Below are positions 9,132 through 17,872 of a stretch of 64,000 nucleotides of DNA, piece by piece. A model generated the notes under the pieces. The model did not search any database and had not been told where the DNA came from. It worked only from the letters and a program-made list of their open reading frames with translations. How positions within the stretch are numbered: position 1 is the stretch's first letter; each line of letters begins with the position of its first letter. A program made the position numbers and the translations under genes. Source of the DNA: CAWKEY01 sp963696315 (lineage in GTDB: Bacteria > Pseudomonadota > Gammaproteobacteria > Methylococcales > Methylomonadaceae); contig CAVOJU010000024.1 of assembly GCA_963696315.1 (NCBI GenBank), positions 1 to 64,000 of the forward strand. Reading direction: 5' to 3'.

Positions 9132-10304
9132 ATGTCGATTAAGAGAATGGTTGATCTGGATTTATCAGGTAAACGGGTATTAATTCGTCAGGATCTGAAT
9201 GTTCCTGTCAAAAACGGAATAGTCACCAGTGATCTGCGTATCCGCGCCAGTCTGCCAACTATTGAACAGGCTTTGGCGTCGGGCGCCGCGGTGATGCTGA
9301 TGTCGCATTTGGGCCGGCCTGTTGAAGGGCAGTATGACGAAGAATCTTCGTTAAAACCCGTTGCCGAGTGCTTATCGCATTTGCTAGGCAAGCCGGTCAG
9401 ACTGGAAAAAGACTGGATCGATGGCATTGCGATTCAACCCGGCGAAGTCGTGCTCTGCGAAAACGTGCGCTTTAATGCCGGCGAAGGCAAAAACAGCGAT
9501 GAACTGGGCAAAAAAATGGCTGCCCTGTGTGATGTGTTTGTCATGGATGCTTTTGGCACCGCGCATAGAGCACAGGCATCAACCCATAGCGTGGCCAAAT
9601 TTGCACCTATCGCTTGCGCCGGTCCTTTATTGGCCCTGGAACTGGACGCCCTGGGCAAGGCTTTGGAAACACCCGCCAAGCCGCTGGTAGCGATTGTCGG
9701 CGGTTCCAAAGTGTCAACCAAATTAACCGTGCTGAAATCACTGTCGGAAAAAGTCGACCAGCTCATCGTGGGCGGCGGCATTGCCAATACGTTTATTGCG
9801 GCCGCAGGTTTTCCTGTGGGCAAGTCGCTCTATGAACAGGATCTTATTCCGGAAGCCCAACGCTTGATTGCAGAAGCCAAAAAGAATGGCTCCGACATTC
9901 CCATCCCGGTTGATGTGGTTTGCGCCAAGGAATTTTCCGAAACAGCCATTGCCACTGTCAAGAAAGTTGAGGATGTGGAAGAAGATGATTTAATTCTCGA
10001 CATCGGCCCCGATACCGCTAAACAATACGCCGAACTATTGAAGTCAGCCGGCACTATTGTCTGGAATGGCCCGGTCGGCGTGTTTGAGATCGACCAGTTT
10101 GGCAACGGCACCAAATCGCTGGCAACCGCCATTGCCGAAAGCAGCGCGTTTTCTATTGCCGGCGGCGGCGATACTTTGGCCGCCATCGACAAATACGGCA
10201 TTAACGATGATGTGTCGTACACATCGACCGGCGGCGGCGCTTTCCTTGAATTTCTTGAAGGCAAGGAATTGCCGGCCGTGGCTATCTTAAAATCACGCGG
10301 CTAG
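9132..10304 (+). CDS. pgk: Phosphoglycerate kinase
   Basis: A 390-residue enzyme converting 1,3-bisphosphoglycerate and ADP to 3-phosphoglycerate and ATP (or the reverse). The N-terminal substrate domain shows RQDLNVPVKNG, MLMSHLGRP and LCENVRFN. The nucleotide domain shows IVGGSKVSTKL, IVGGGIANTF, WNGPVGVFE and the C-terminal TSTGGGAFLEFLEGK. AGAGAG precedes the ATG. It serves glycolysis and gluconeogenesis and, in a methanotroph, would also link serine-cycle glycerate to central carbon; that link is inference. Confidence 0.97.
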   Translation: MSIKRMVDLDLSGKRVLIRQDLNVPVKNGIVTSDLRIRASLPTIEQALASGAAVMLMSHLGRPVEGQYDEESSLKPVAECLSHLLGKPVRLEKDWIDGIAIQPGEVVLCENVRFNAGEGKNSDELGKKMAALCDVFVMDAFGTAHRAQASTHSVAKFAPIACAGPLLALELDALGKALETPAKPLVAIVGGSKVSTKLTVLKSLSEKVDQLIVGGGIANTFIAAAGFPVGKSLYEQDLIPEAQRLIAEAKKNGSDIPIPVDVVCAKEFSETAIATVKKVEDVEEDDLILDIGPDTAKQYAELLKSAGTIVWNGPVGVFEIDQFGNGTKSLATAIAESSAFSIAGGGDTLAAIDKYGINDDVSYTSTGGGAFLEFLEGKELPAVAILKSRG

Positions 10305-10342
10305 CATAGGAGAACTTAATTTTGCCGGAATGGTGATCGAAG

Positions 10343-10386
10343 CGTAGGAGCGACGCCCTCGTCGCGACGAGGGCATCGCTCCTACG
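10343..10386. repeat. REP-like palindrome downstream of pgk
   Basis: CGTAGGAGCGACGCCCTCGT (from 10343) pairs almost perfectly with the following ACGAGGGCATCGCTCCTACG (ending 10386). The result is a long imperfect hairpin with a short central CGCG. It is typical of dispersed REP/BIME-type intergenic palindromes and may protect the pgk mRNA 3' end. The rest of the 10305-10534 gap holds the AT-rich rpoZ leader with AAGGATT before its ATG. Confidence 0.7.
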
Positions 10387-10534
10387 TTCGGTTGCCAACA
10401 TCATACAAAGCTAGCGGGGTATCAGCTAGTTTTTAAGTGCATATTGCTAATAATGGCATCCATGCAACGTATTTACTATCAGCCTGGTCATAAGAGACTG
10501 ATAGCTTTTTGTTTTACTTAATTAAGGATTAAAA

Positions 10535-10774
10535 ATGGCCCGAGTTACGATTGAAGATTGTTTAGATCATGTAGAAAACCGTTTTAAACTGGTTTTGTTA
10601 GCAAGTACCCGAGCGCGTCAATTAAGCCACGGTGCGGATGAATTTGTTACCCGCGGCAAAGATAAAGACACAGTTGTCGCTTTACGCGAAATTGCTGCCG
10701 GCCATGTGACAGAAGGCAATATCAATCTGTTGCATCGCGCCGGCGAGGCTGACGACAGACAGTCAATTTTCTAA
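10535..10774 (+). CDS. rpoZ: RNA polymerase omega subunit
   Basis: A 79-residue protein with the family start MARVTIEDCLDHVENRFKLVLLASTRARQLS and the conserved KDTVVALREIAAGHV block. Omega binds beta-prime, aids RNA polymerase assembly and forms part of the ppGpp-binding site. It lies 11 bases before spoT, the conserved rpoZ-spoT pairing that joins a ppGpp target to its synthetase/hydrolase. AAGGATT precedes the ATG. Confidence 0.97.
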   Translation: MARVTIEDCLDHVENRFKLVLLASTRARQLSHGADEFVTRGKDKDTVVALREIAAGHVTEGNINLLHRAGEADDRQSIF

Positions 10775-10785
10775 GACCCGAGCCC

Positions 10786-12954
10786 ATGTTATCTGTAGCC
10801 GACTCTATCGAACTGGAACGCCCCGAGGACAAACTGATCCGGCGTTTATGCACGACCTTGAGCGGCTACCTGGATCAAAATCAGATCAACGAAATCGTCA
10901 GGGCTTATGAGTTTAGCGCCAGCGCTCATTCCGGCCAATTCCGTAAAACGGGCGAGGCCTACATTTGCCATCCGGTTTCTGTCGCTCTCAGCCTTGCCGA
11001 GATGCGCATGGATGCGCGCGGCATCATGGCCGCCATTCTGCATGATGTCATCGAAGACACCGTCGTCAGCAAACAGGAACTGGCAAAACTGTTCAGCGAA
11101 GAAGTCGCCGAACTGGTCGACGGCGTTACTAAATTAACCAAAATCGATACCCAATCCCACGCCGAAACCCAGGCGGAAAATGTCCGCAAAATGTTTCTGG
11201 CCATGGCCAAGGATTTGCGCGTGATCATGGTGAAACTGGCGGACCGGCTGCACAATATGCAGACCCTGGGCGTCATGTCGGCAGAAAAAAAACGCCGCAT
11301 CGCCCGTGAAACTCTGGATATTTATGTACCCATAGCCAACCGGCTGGGCATGAACAATATCCGCCACAAGCTCGAATCCATGAGCTTTCAATCCATGTAT
11401 CCCTTGCGTCATGCCATCTTAAATAACGCCGTTAAAAAAGCCCGCGGCAATCGCCGGAAAATTGTTGATACCATTGAAAACGCTATAAAAAACCGTTTTG
11501 AACAGTCTGGTTTGCACTGTGATGTGGCCGGACGGGAAAAGCATCTGTACAGCATTTATCAAAAAATGCTCAATAAAAAAATATCCTTCGCCGATGTTTT
11601 TGATGTCTATGCCTTCAGGATTTTTTGCGATGATGTCGACACCTGTTATCGCGCACTGGGTGTTATGCATAATCTGTATAAACCGATTCCGGGCCGTTTC
11701 AAAGATTATATCGCCCTGCCCAAAGCCAACGGCTATCAATCCCTGCACACCATATTGATTGGCCCTTACGGCGTACCCATTGAAATTCAGATCCGCACAC
11801 ACGAAATGCACCGCATGTCGGAATCGGGTATCGCCGCCCACTGGCTGTACAAGGGTGACGACGATAAATCTGAAAAATTTCAGGCCCGCGCGAACGAGTG
11901 GCTGCGCGATTTGCTGGAAATCCAGAAATCGGCCGGCGACTCGATGGAATTTATCGACAACCTAAAGGTGGACCTGTTTCCACAGGAAGTCTTTGTCTTT
12001 ACCCCGCAGGGCGGCATTATCAAACTGCCGCGCGGCGCCACCATTGTCGATTTTGCTTATGCGGTGCATACCGATATCGGCAACGGCTGCGTTTCCGCCC
12101 GTATCGACAAACAACTGGTGCCGCTGCAAACCAGGCTTGAAACCGGCGTCACGGTGGAAGTCATCACCGCCTCCTGGGCCAGACCCAATCCGCTTTGGCT
12201 CAACTATGTGATTACCGCCAAAGCCCGTTCCAGCATACGCACCTATCTGAAACATTTTAAACAGCAGGAAGCCATCAATCTGGGCCGGCGTTTACTGGAA
12301 AAAGAACTGCAAGTCATGCACCAGCATCTGGACACTATCGAACCCCAGCGCATGCAGGCTTTGCTCGCCGCACTGTCCATGCAATCCCTGGATGATTTGC
12401 TTGAAGACATTGGCCTGGGCAATAAAATGCCGTTTCTGGTCGCCAAACGCATTACCCAGGATGACGTTAATGCCGGCATCAAACTCGACGGCAACGATCA
12501 GCACGTCAGCAAACCCCTGGTTATCAGAGGCACGGAAGGCATGGTGGTTACCCTGGCGAAATGTTGCCGGCCGATTCCGGGGGATTCGATCATCGGTTTT
12601 TTCAATCCCGGCAAAGGCATCGTCGTGCATCATCACGAATGCCGCAACAGCGGGGATATTCGAAAAAAGCAAACCAGCTGGCTGGACGTCGAATGGAGCC
12701 CGGATGCCAGCGGTGACTTTCCCGCTGAACTGCGCCTGGAGATACTCAACCAGCGCGGCTCACTGGCAACCGTTGCCTCCACAATTTCCGAAATGAACTC
12801 CAACATTGAAAATGTCACGGTTGTTGATCAGGACGCCCGGGTGAGTGTCGATTTGATCACTTTAACGGCCAAAGACCGCGTGCATTTGGCGCAGATCATG
12901 CGGCGGCTGAAAGAATTGCCGATTGTGTTAAAAATCACCCGGGTCAAGGCTTAG
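10786..12954 (+). CDS. spoT: Bifunctional (p)ppGpp synthetase/hydrolase SpoT
   Basis: A 722-residue Rel/Spo homologue. Its HD hydrolase domain carries HDVIEDT (residues 86-92). The synthetase domain has the SpoT-like GREKHLYSIYQKM and the GYQSLHT motif. A TGS domain (VFVFTPQGGIIKLPRGATIVDFAYAVH) follows, and then a C-terminal ACT domain (AELRLEILNQRGSLATVASTISEMNSNIENV). The intact HD motif and SpoT-like GREKH context favour the bifunctional type, not RelA. It sets the ppGpp level in starvation and follows rpoZ closely. Confidence 0.95.
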   Translation: MLSVADSIELERPEDKLIRRLCTTLSGYLDQNQINEIVRAYEFSASAHSGQFRKTGEAYICHPVSVALSLAEMRMDARGIMAAILHDVIEDTVVSKQELAKLFSEEVAELVDGVTKLTKIDTQSHAETQAENVRKMFLAMAKDLRVIMVKLADRLHNMQTLGVMSAEKKRRIARETLDIYVPIANRLGMNNIRHKLESMSFQSMYPLRHAILNNAVKKARGNRRKIVDTIENAIKNRFEQSGLHCDVAGREKHLYSIYQKMLNKKISFADVFDVYAFRIFCDDVDTCYRALGVMHNLYKPIPGRFKDYIALPKANGYQSLHTILIGPYGVPIEIQIRTHEMHRMSESGIAAHWLYKGDDDKSEKFQARANEWLRDLLEIQKSAGDSMEFIDNLKVDLFPQEVFVFTPQGGIIKLPRGATIVDFAYAVHTDIGNGCVSARIDKQLVPLQTRLETGVTVEVITASWARPNPLWLNYVITAKARSSIRTYLKHFKQQEAINLGRRLLEKELQVMHQHLDTIEPQRMQALLAALSMQSLDDLLEDIGLGNKMPFLVAKRITQDDVNAGIKLDGNDQHVSKPLVIRGTEGMVVTLAKCCRPIPGDSIIGFFNPGKGIVVHHHECRNSGDIRKKQTSWLDVEWSPDASGDFPAELRLEILNQRGSLATVASTISEMNSNIENVTVVDQDARVSVDLITLTAKDRVHLAQIMRRLKELPIVLKITRVKA

Positions 12955-13029
12955 TCAGGTCTTCCGCACCTGATAAAAATGAACAAAATTTGTAGCTATA
13001 TAGCGCCATGTGCATTCCGAGCAGAGCGA

Positions 13030-13072
13030 GAAATCTTGAAGCCTACACTCCTGCTCCAGCGCTTAAGATTTC
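13030..13072. repeat. Inverted repeat in the spoT-ridA gap
   Basis: GAAATCTTGAAGC (from 13030) and GCTTAAGATTTC (ending 13072) pair with one bulged base around a 17-base loop. The flanking text (CATTCCGAGCAGAGCGAG, TCAGTTGGTCGAAATGAC) resembles a dispersed intergenic repeat and not a unique promoter. It may also terminate spoT, but no T-run is present. Confidence 0.45.
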
Positions 13073-13166
13073 ATCAGTTGGTCGAAATGACAATACAATC
13101 AAGCAGCTTGCAAAAAACGCAGCATAGATACCAAAATTTTTTAAATCATTAAATACAGGAAGAAAC

Positions 13167-13571
13167 ATGATAAAAGAAATCATCCATACTGCACAGGCGC
13201 CCCAAGCTATCGGCACCTATTCGCAAGCAGTAAGAATTGATCGAACTGTTTATCTTTCAGGACAAATCCCCCTGGTACCTGAAACCATGCTGCTGATTGA
13301 AGGCGACATCGCCGCCCAGATCACTCAGGTATTTAAAAATCTGCAGGCGGTGGCCGAAGCCGCCGGCGGTGATCTCTACGACATCGTCAAACTGAATGTG
13401 TTTTTAACCGATTTGGCGCATTTCCCTATCGTCAATGAAATCATGGGGCAATTTTTTCATGCGCCCTACCCTGCACGCGCCGCCATAGGCGTTGCCGCGC
13501 TACCGAAAGGCGCCGGCATTGAAATGGATGCGATCATGCACCTGAGACCTCAGACCTATACCGCCTCTTAA
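13167..13571 (+). CDS. ridA: RidA family enamine/imine deaminase
   Basis: A 134-residue YjgF/YER057c/UK114 protein. It shows the family opening (IIHTAQAPQAIGTYSQAV), VYLSGQIPLVPET, the conserved FxxxxPARAAIGVAALPKGAGIEMDAI region containing the substrate-binding Arg, and a terminal acidic/aromatic tail. RidA hydrolyses reactive 2-aminoacrylate-type enamines released by PLP enzymes. AGGAAGAAAC precedes the ATG. It sits between spoT and recG, 33 bases before recG, and is probably co-transcribed with it. Confidence 0.94.
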   Translation: MIKEIIHTAQAPQAIGTYSQAVRIDRTVYLSGQIPLVPETMLLIEGDIAAQITQVFKNLQAVAEAAGGDLYDIVKLNVFLTDLAHFPIVNEIMGQFFHAPYPARAAIGVAALPKGAGIEMDAIMHLRPQTYTAS

Positions 13572-13604
13572 GCCCGGACAGAGCTTGAGCTAAACCCCCC
13601 GCTA

Positions 13605-15695
13605 ATGAATCAGCCGAATTTCCTGCAACTCCCGGTCGCGTCATTGACGGGCATAGGCGGCCAGACGGCAATACGCCTTGAAAAACTCGGCATCCGCACG
13701 GTTCAGGATCTCATATTTCACTTGCCCCATCGTTATGAAGACCGCACCCGCATCCATGCCATCGGCTCGTTGGCCCCGGGCATGACGGTATTAATCTGCG
13801 GCCGGGTTGAATTTACCGATGTGTTGCCCCGGGGCCGCCAGAGCCTGGTCTGCCGGATCAGCGACGGCACCGGCTTTATCAACCTGAAATTCTTTCACTT
13901 CAGCGCCCATCAACACAACGCCCTAAAACCCGGCACATTGATCAGCTGCTTTGCTGAAGTGCGCTATGGCTATGCGGGCCTTGAAATGGTGCATCCTGAG
14001 TACAGCGTCATCGCAGATCAGGACAGTTGTATTACCGAAACCCGCCTGACTCCGGTTTACCCCTTAACCGAAGGACTCCGGCAAAGCACCTTGAGAAAAG
14101 CCATCCAGCAGGCTTTAAGGCTTTGCACCAGGGAAAACCAATGGCTGCAAGACTGGATTCCGGAGGCCATTTTAAAGCAATACCACTACCCGGCACTGCT
14201 GGAGGCGATCCAGACCCTGCACGCACCCGATGAATCCATCTCGGTCGCGGCCTTACAAGACGGCAGCGTACCGGCGCTTAAACGGCTGGCGTTTGAAGAA
14301 CTGCTCGCGCATCACCTGAGTCTGCTAGCCGCAAAAAACAAGGTTAAAGCTTGGCAAGCGCCGCAGTTCGCCGGCAATAAAAGCCTCAGCGAGCACTTTA
14401 TCCGCGCCCTGCCCTTCAGCTTGACCGGCGCGCAGCAACGGGTGATGGCTGAAATTGAAGCCGATTGCCGCCAAAATCACCCGATGCTGCGCCTGGTTCA
14501 GGGCGATGTCGGCTCCGGCAAAACCGTGGTCTCGGCCTACGCGGCCCTGCTGGCGCTGGCTTCCGGCTATCAGGTTGCGGTCATGGCACCGACCGAATTG
14601 CTGGCGGAACAGCACTTTCGCAATTTCAGCACCTGGTTTGACGGCTTTCAAACACAAGTGGTTTTGCTGACCGGGCAACTCAAGGGCAATCCGCGCAAGG
14701 CGGTTTTAGAGGCACTGGCAGAGGGTTCGGCGGGCATTATTATCGGCACCCATGCCCTGTTTCAGGACAGCGTCAACTTCCATCGTCTGGGTTTGATTAT
14801 CATTGATGAGCAACACCGTTTCGGCGTGCATCAACGCCTGGCGCTCAGAGAAAAAGGCCAGCACGCCGGATTGAGACCCCATCAACTGGTCATGACCGCC
14901 ACGCCCATCCCGCGCACGCTGGCCATGTTGCAATATTCGGATCTGGATATTTCGATTATCGATGAACTGCCGCCGGGTAGAAAACCTATCGTCACCAGCG
15001 TTATTCCGGCCGAACGCAGGCAGGATGTCATTGCCCGGATTAACAGCTGGGTAGCGAGAAAAAGGCAAGCGTATTGGGTGTGCACGCTGATTGAAGAGTC
15101 CGAAGTCTTGCAATGCGAGGCGGCAGAAAAAACCGCCGGGCTGTTAGCAAACGCTCTGCCCGCCGTGCGGGTGGCGCTGATTCACGGCCGCATGAAATCG
15201 GCCGAAAAAGAGGCCGTCATGCAGGCCTTTAAAAACCAGGAGATCGATTTGCTGGTCGCCACCACCGTCATAGAAGTCGGCGTCGATGTGCCCAATGCCG
15301 GCCTGATGATCATAGAAAATCCGGAGCGTCTCGGCCTTTCCCAACTGCATCAGCTGCGCGGACGGGTAGGACGGGGGAATGACGACAGCTACTGCCTGCT
15401 CATGTATCAATCGCCTTTATCCGATACCGCGCGCCATCGTCTGGGCATATTAAGAGACAGTAACGATGGCTTTGTCATTGCCGAAAAAGATCTGCAACTA
15501 CGCGGGCCCGGCGAAGTCATGGGTACCCGGCAAACCGGACAGATGCACTTTAAAATCGCTGATTTATCGCGAGATAGCGATTTACTGGAGCATATCCAGG
15601 ACATCGGTGCGCAATTTTTTACCGAAAACCCGCAGGCCATTCAGCCGCTATGTGATCGCTGGCTGGGCGATGCAACAGCATATTCAGAGGTCTAG
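13605..15695 (+). CDS. recG: ATP-dependent DNA helicase RecG
   Basis: A 696-residue helicase, close to the usual length. The N-terminal wedge/OB domain (VLICGRVEFTDVLPRGRQSLVCRISDGTGFINLKFFHF) precedes a superfamily 2 motor. That motor has Walker A GDVGSGKT (~300-307), DEQHRFG, TATPIPRT and the TVIEVGVDVPNA and QLRGRVGRG motifs. RecG remodels stalled forks and branched intermediates. It follows ridA and overlaps ubiC if the ATG start of ubiC is used. Confidence 0.96.
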   Translation: MNQPNFLQLPVASLTGIGGQTAIRLEKLGIRTVQDLIFHLPHRYEDRTRIHAIGSLAPGMTVLICGRVEFTDVLPRGRQSLVCRISDGTGFINLKFFHFSAHQHNALKPGTLISCFAEVRYGYAGLEMVHPEYSVIADQDSCITETRLTPVYPLTEGLRQSTLRKAIQQALRLCTRENQWLQDWIPEAILKQYHYPALLEAIQTLHAPDESISVAALQDGSVPALKRLAFEELLAHHLSLLAAKNKVKAWQAPQFAGNKSLSEHFIRALPFSLTGAQQRVMAEIEADCRQNHPMLRLVQGDVGSGKTVVSAYAALLALASGYQVAVMAPTELLAEQHFRNFSTWFDGFQTQVVLLTGQLKGNPRKAVLEALAEGSAGIIIGTHALFQDSVNFHRLGLIIIDEQHRFGVHQRLALREKGQHAGLRPHQLVMTATPIPRTLAMLQYSDLDISIIDELPPGRKPIVTSVIPAERRQDVIARINSWVARKRQAYWVCTLIEESEVLQCEAAEKTAGLLANALPAVRVALIHGRMKSAEKEAVMQAFKNQEIDLLVATTVIEVGVDVPNAGLMIIENPERLGLSQLHQLRGRVGRGNDDSYCLLMYQSPLSDTARHRLGILRDSNDGFVIAEKDLQLRGPGEVMGTRQTGQMHFKIADLSRDSDLLEHIQDIGAQFFTENPQAIQPLCDRWLGDATAYSEV

Positions 15696-16260
15696 TCGTT
15701 TGGCTACCAAAAGTTTTTTATTTGCCCAGGAACCCAAGTGGCTCGAAAACCGCCCAGGAATTCGCCACCGCCTGCCCGAAAGTGTCCAGTCATGGACGTA
15801 TGAACCCGGCTCGCTCACGCAGCGTTTACGCAATTTTTATGGCAACACCGTTGCCGTTAAAATCCTGTTTCACCAATGGCGCACGCCATTCCTGACAGAG
15901 CGGCGTTTACTCAAGCTACCCGAACACGCCTGCAATCTGACTCGTGAAGTGTTGCTGCACGCCAACGGCAAGCCGCTGATACTGGCCAGAACCATTATCC
16001 CGGCCAGAACCATCAAAGTGGCCCATCGCAATCTATCTCATCTGGGTACCCGCCCGCTCGGTGAAGTCATTTTTTCCTACCCCAGGCTGGAACGCATGGA
16101 AATGGATGTGACTCTGATTGAACCGGCCACCTGGTCGCCATCGGCCATTATTGAGGCCGGCATACACCAGCCGATATGGGGCAGAAGAACGGTCTATGCC
16201 ATCCAGCAACAACCTTTGCTGGTCAGTGAGTTTTTTCTGCCGGAAGTGTTGGATATTTAA
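15670..16260 (+). CDS. ubiC: Chorismate lyase UbiC
   Basis: Converts chorismate to 4-hydroxybenzoate and pyruvate, the first committed step of ubiquinone synthesis. The sequence shows TEPGSLT-like YEPGSLTQRLR, REVLLHANGKPLILARTIIPARTI, HRNLSHLGTRPLGEVIF and the C-terminal WGRRTVYAIQQQPLLVSEFFLPEVL. The ATG at 15670 overlaps recG by 26 bases and gives 196 residues. A TTG at 15700 just after the recG stop would give 186, nearer the family length. Either way it is coupled to recG. Confidence 0.9.
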   Translation: MQQHIQRSSRLATKSFLFAQEPKWLENRPGIRHRLPESVQSWTYEPGSLTQRLRNFYGNTVAVKILFHQWRTPFLTERRLLKLPEHACNLTREVLLHANGKPLILARTIIPARTIKVAHRNLSHLGTRPLGEVIFSYPRLERMEMDVTLIEPATWSPSAIIEAGIHQPIWGRRTVYAIQQQPLLVSEFFLPEVLDI

Positions 16261-16292
16261 GACTAAGCTAGGACAGTCCAAGCCTATCCAAC

Positions 16293-17102
16293 TCAAAGCC
16301 GCTTGATCGCGCTCGGATGGCGAATGAGCATGGAAAAGCCGCCCTTGTTTTTATTCAGCCAGCCGCGGACTTCGAGCTGCTGCCCCAGATAAGCGTTGAT
16401 ATCCGGAAACAAGGGCAGCCATTTTCGTTCAATACGCGCTTCAAACCGGTCGGAAAATACCAGGTAAACATATTTGCGGCTGTTGCGGATAGTCACGACC
16501 TTGCCGGTCAAACGTATCCAGCCGGAATGATCCGTTGCGCTGATACTGGCGGCCGGTTTGGCCGCATATTCAGGACGCTGCCAAATGCCGAGTCTGTTCG
16601 CTTGAGCCAGATTTTCAGCCTTGATCAGCTCGTCGGCATAGCGTAAATTGGGCGGATAAATATTCACTGCCGCAAGTCCGCCTGCGACCAATTGCAGATT
16701 GATGTGCTCTTTCCTGTCGGTCATGACATACGCCAAGGTGCGGCCATATTTATCGGTCTTCTCAACATCGCTCTCCAGGCGCACTTTGCGCTGCTGCAGC
16801 TTATCGGTCAACCAGCGTTTGGCCTCGTCGCCGCCGGCCTGTGCAGACTCGTTTCTATGCCGCACTTCCGGCGTATTGATGCCCAGCAGCCTGATCTTGC
16901 GGCCATCGGCCAGCACTAGCGTATCGCCGTCAACTACGTTTTTAACTTCATAAAAGCCATAGCCGGGCTTGATATCGATGGGTTTGGCGCCCGCATGCGC
17001 CCTGTCCGAGAAATGCGTGCTGCCGTGCGCATCCCGCCATTGATAGATTTCCGCGCCCGCCCACGCAGGCAAGCCTAATAATAAAACCAATAAAATTTTC
17101 AT
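16293..17102 (-). CDS. Secreted nuclease: DUF4124 plus thermonuclease (SNase) domain
   Basis: A 269-residue exported protein. The signal peptide MKILLVLLLGLPAWAGA is followed at once by a DUF4124 segment (EIYQWRDAHGSTHFSDRAHAGAKPI). An SNase domain follows (VVDGDTLVLADGRKIRLLGINTPE, then DKYGRTLAYV), with the catalytic Arg/Glu region present. An OB-like C-terminal part (WIRLTGKVVTIRNSRKYVYLVFSD) ends the protein. I chose the Met at 17102 because the signal peptide begins there. It is convergent with ubiC. A periplasmic or surface nuclease role is inferred. Confidence 0.88.
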   Translation of the reverse strand: MKILLVLLLGLPAWAGAEIYQWRDAHGSTHFSDRAHAGAKPIDIKPGYGFYEVKNVVDGDTLVLADGRKIRLLGINTPEVRHRNESAQAGGDEAKRWLTDKLQQRKVRLESDVEKTDKYGRTLAYVMTDRKEHINLQLVAGGLAAVNIYPPNLRYADELIKAENLAQANRLGIWQRPEYAAKPAASISATDHSGWIRLTGKVVTIRNSRKYVYLVFSDRFEARIERKWLPLFPDINAYLGQQLEVRGWLNKNKGGFSMLIRHPSAIKRL

Positions 17103-17223
17103 GAACCTGACTGTAGCGTTTGCAAATGTTGTAGGATAAGCCAACTCCAGATAAAAAATGAACCCATTATGACTTCTAACCGGCTAATAAACAGCCGCAC
17201 TAAGGTCAGCGGGCGAGGTTATT

Positions 17224-17664
17224 GTGATCAGTATCATCCAGCGCGTCAGCAGCGCTAAAGTCACCGTCGACAATCAGGACATCGGAAAAATCGATACCGG
17301 CATTATGGCCCTGGTCGCCGTAGAAAAAGAAGACAGCGAAAAACAGGCGCAGCGTCTGTTGGAACGCATCCTGAACTACCGCATATTTGCCGACAAGCAG
17401 GATCGCATGAACTTGAGTCTGCGCGATATTGACGGCGGCTTGTTGCTGGTTCCGCAATTTACCCTGGCGGCCGATACCAGTTGTGGCAATCGCCCCAGCT
17501 TTACTCCGGCCGCAACACCGGAAAAAGGCCGCCAACTGTTCGGCTATCTGCAAGAACTGGCAATAGCCACTTATCCGCACGTAGCCTTCGGCCAGTTTGG
17601 CGCCGATATGCAGGTTGCGCTGATTAATGACGGCCCGGTTACATTTACCTTGAGGACTTCGTAG
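17224..17664 (+). CDS. dtd: D-aminoacyl-tRNA deacylase
   Basis: A 146-residue Dtd. It hydrolyses D-amino acids (and glycine) mischarged on tRNA. The conserved start ISIIQRVSSAKVTVDN, the catalytic-pocket motif SQFTLAAD-like PQFTLAADTSCGNRPSF, and the cross-subunit NDGPVTF near the C-terminus are all present. The start is GTG at 17224, preceded by GGGCGAGG. Confidence 0.96.
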   Translation: MISIIQRVSSAKVTVDNQDIGKIDTGIMALVAVEKEDSEKQAQRLLERILNYRIFADKQDRMNLSLRDIDGGLLLVPQFTLAADTSCGNRPSFTPAATPEKGRQLFGYLQELAIATYPHVAFGQFGADMQVALINDGPVTFTLRTS

Positions 17665-17684
17665 AAACGCAAAATCTTTCGCCC

Positions 17685-17822
17685 CTACCCATCATCTTCA
17701 TCCTCATAAGGCTGGGCTTTCACGCTGTCGGGAATTTTCGGTGTTTTTGCAGTTCTTAATAAAATTAGAGCGCTGCCGATGATCAATACCACGGCAAAAA
17801 CTATAAATAAAAACGCTATCAT
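17685..17822 (-). CDS. Small single-span membrane protein (DUF2897-like)
   Basis: A 45-residue protein: one hydrophobic helix (MIAFLFIVFAVVLIIGSALILL), then RTAKTPKIPDSVKAQ and an acidic tail EDEDDG. This layout is that of DUF2897-type small inner-membrane proteins, whose function is unknown. The Met at 17822 was chosen because the helix begins there; an upstream Met at 17873 would add a poorly matching extension overlapping trhP's start. It is convergent with dtd and divergent from trhP. Confidence 0.55.
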   Translation of the reverse strand: MIAFLFIVFAVVLIIGSALILLRTAKTPKIPDSVKAQPYEDEDDG

Positions 17823-17872
17823 GTTCAGCCTCTTGGTAAAATATACGTCAATCGTTCCTATCTTAAACACCA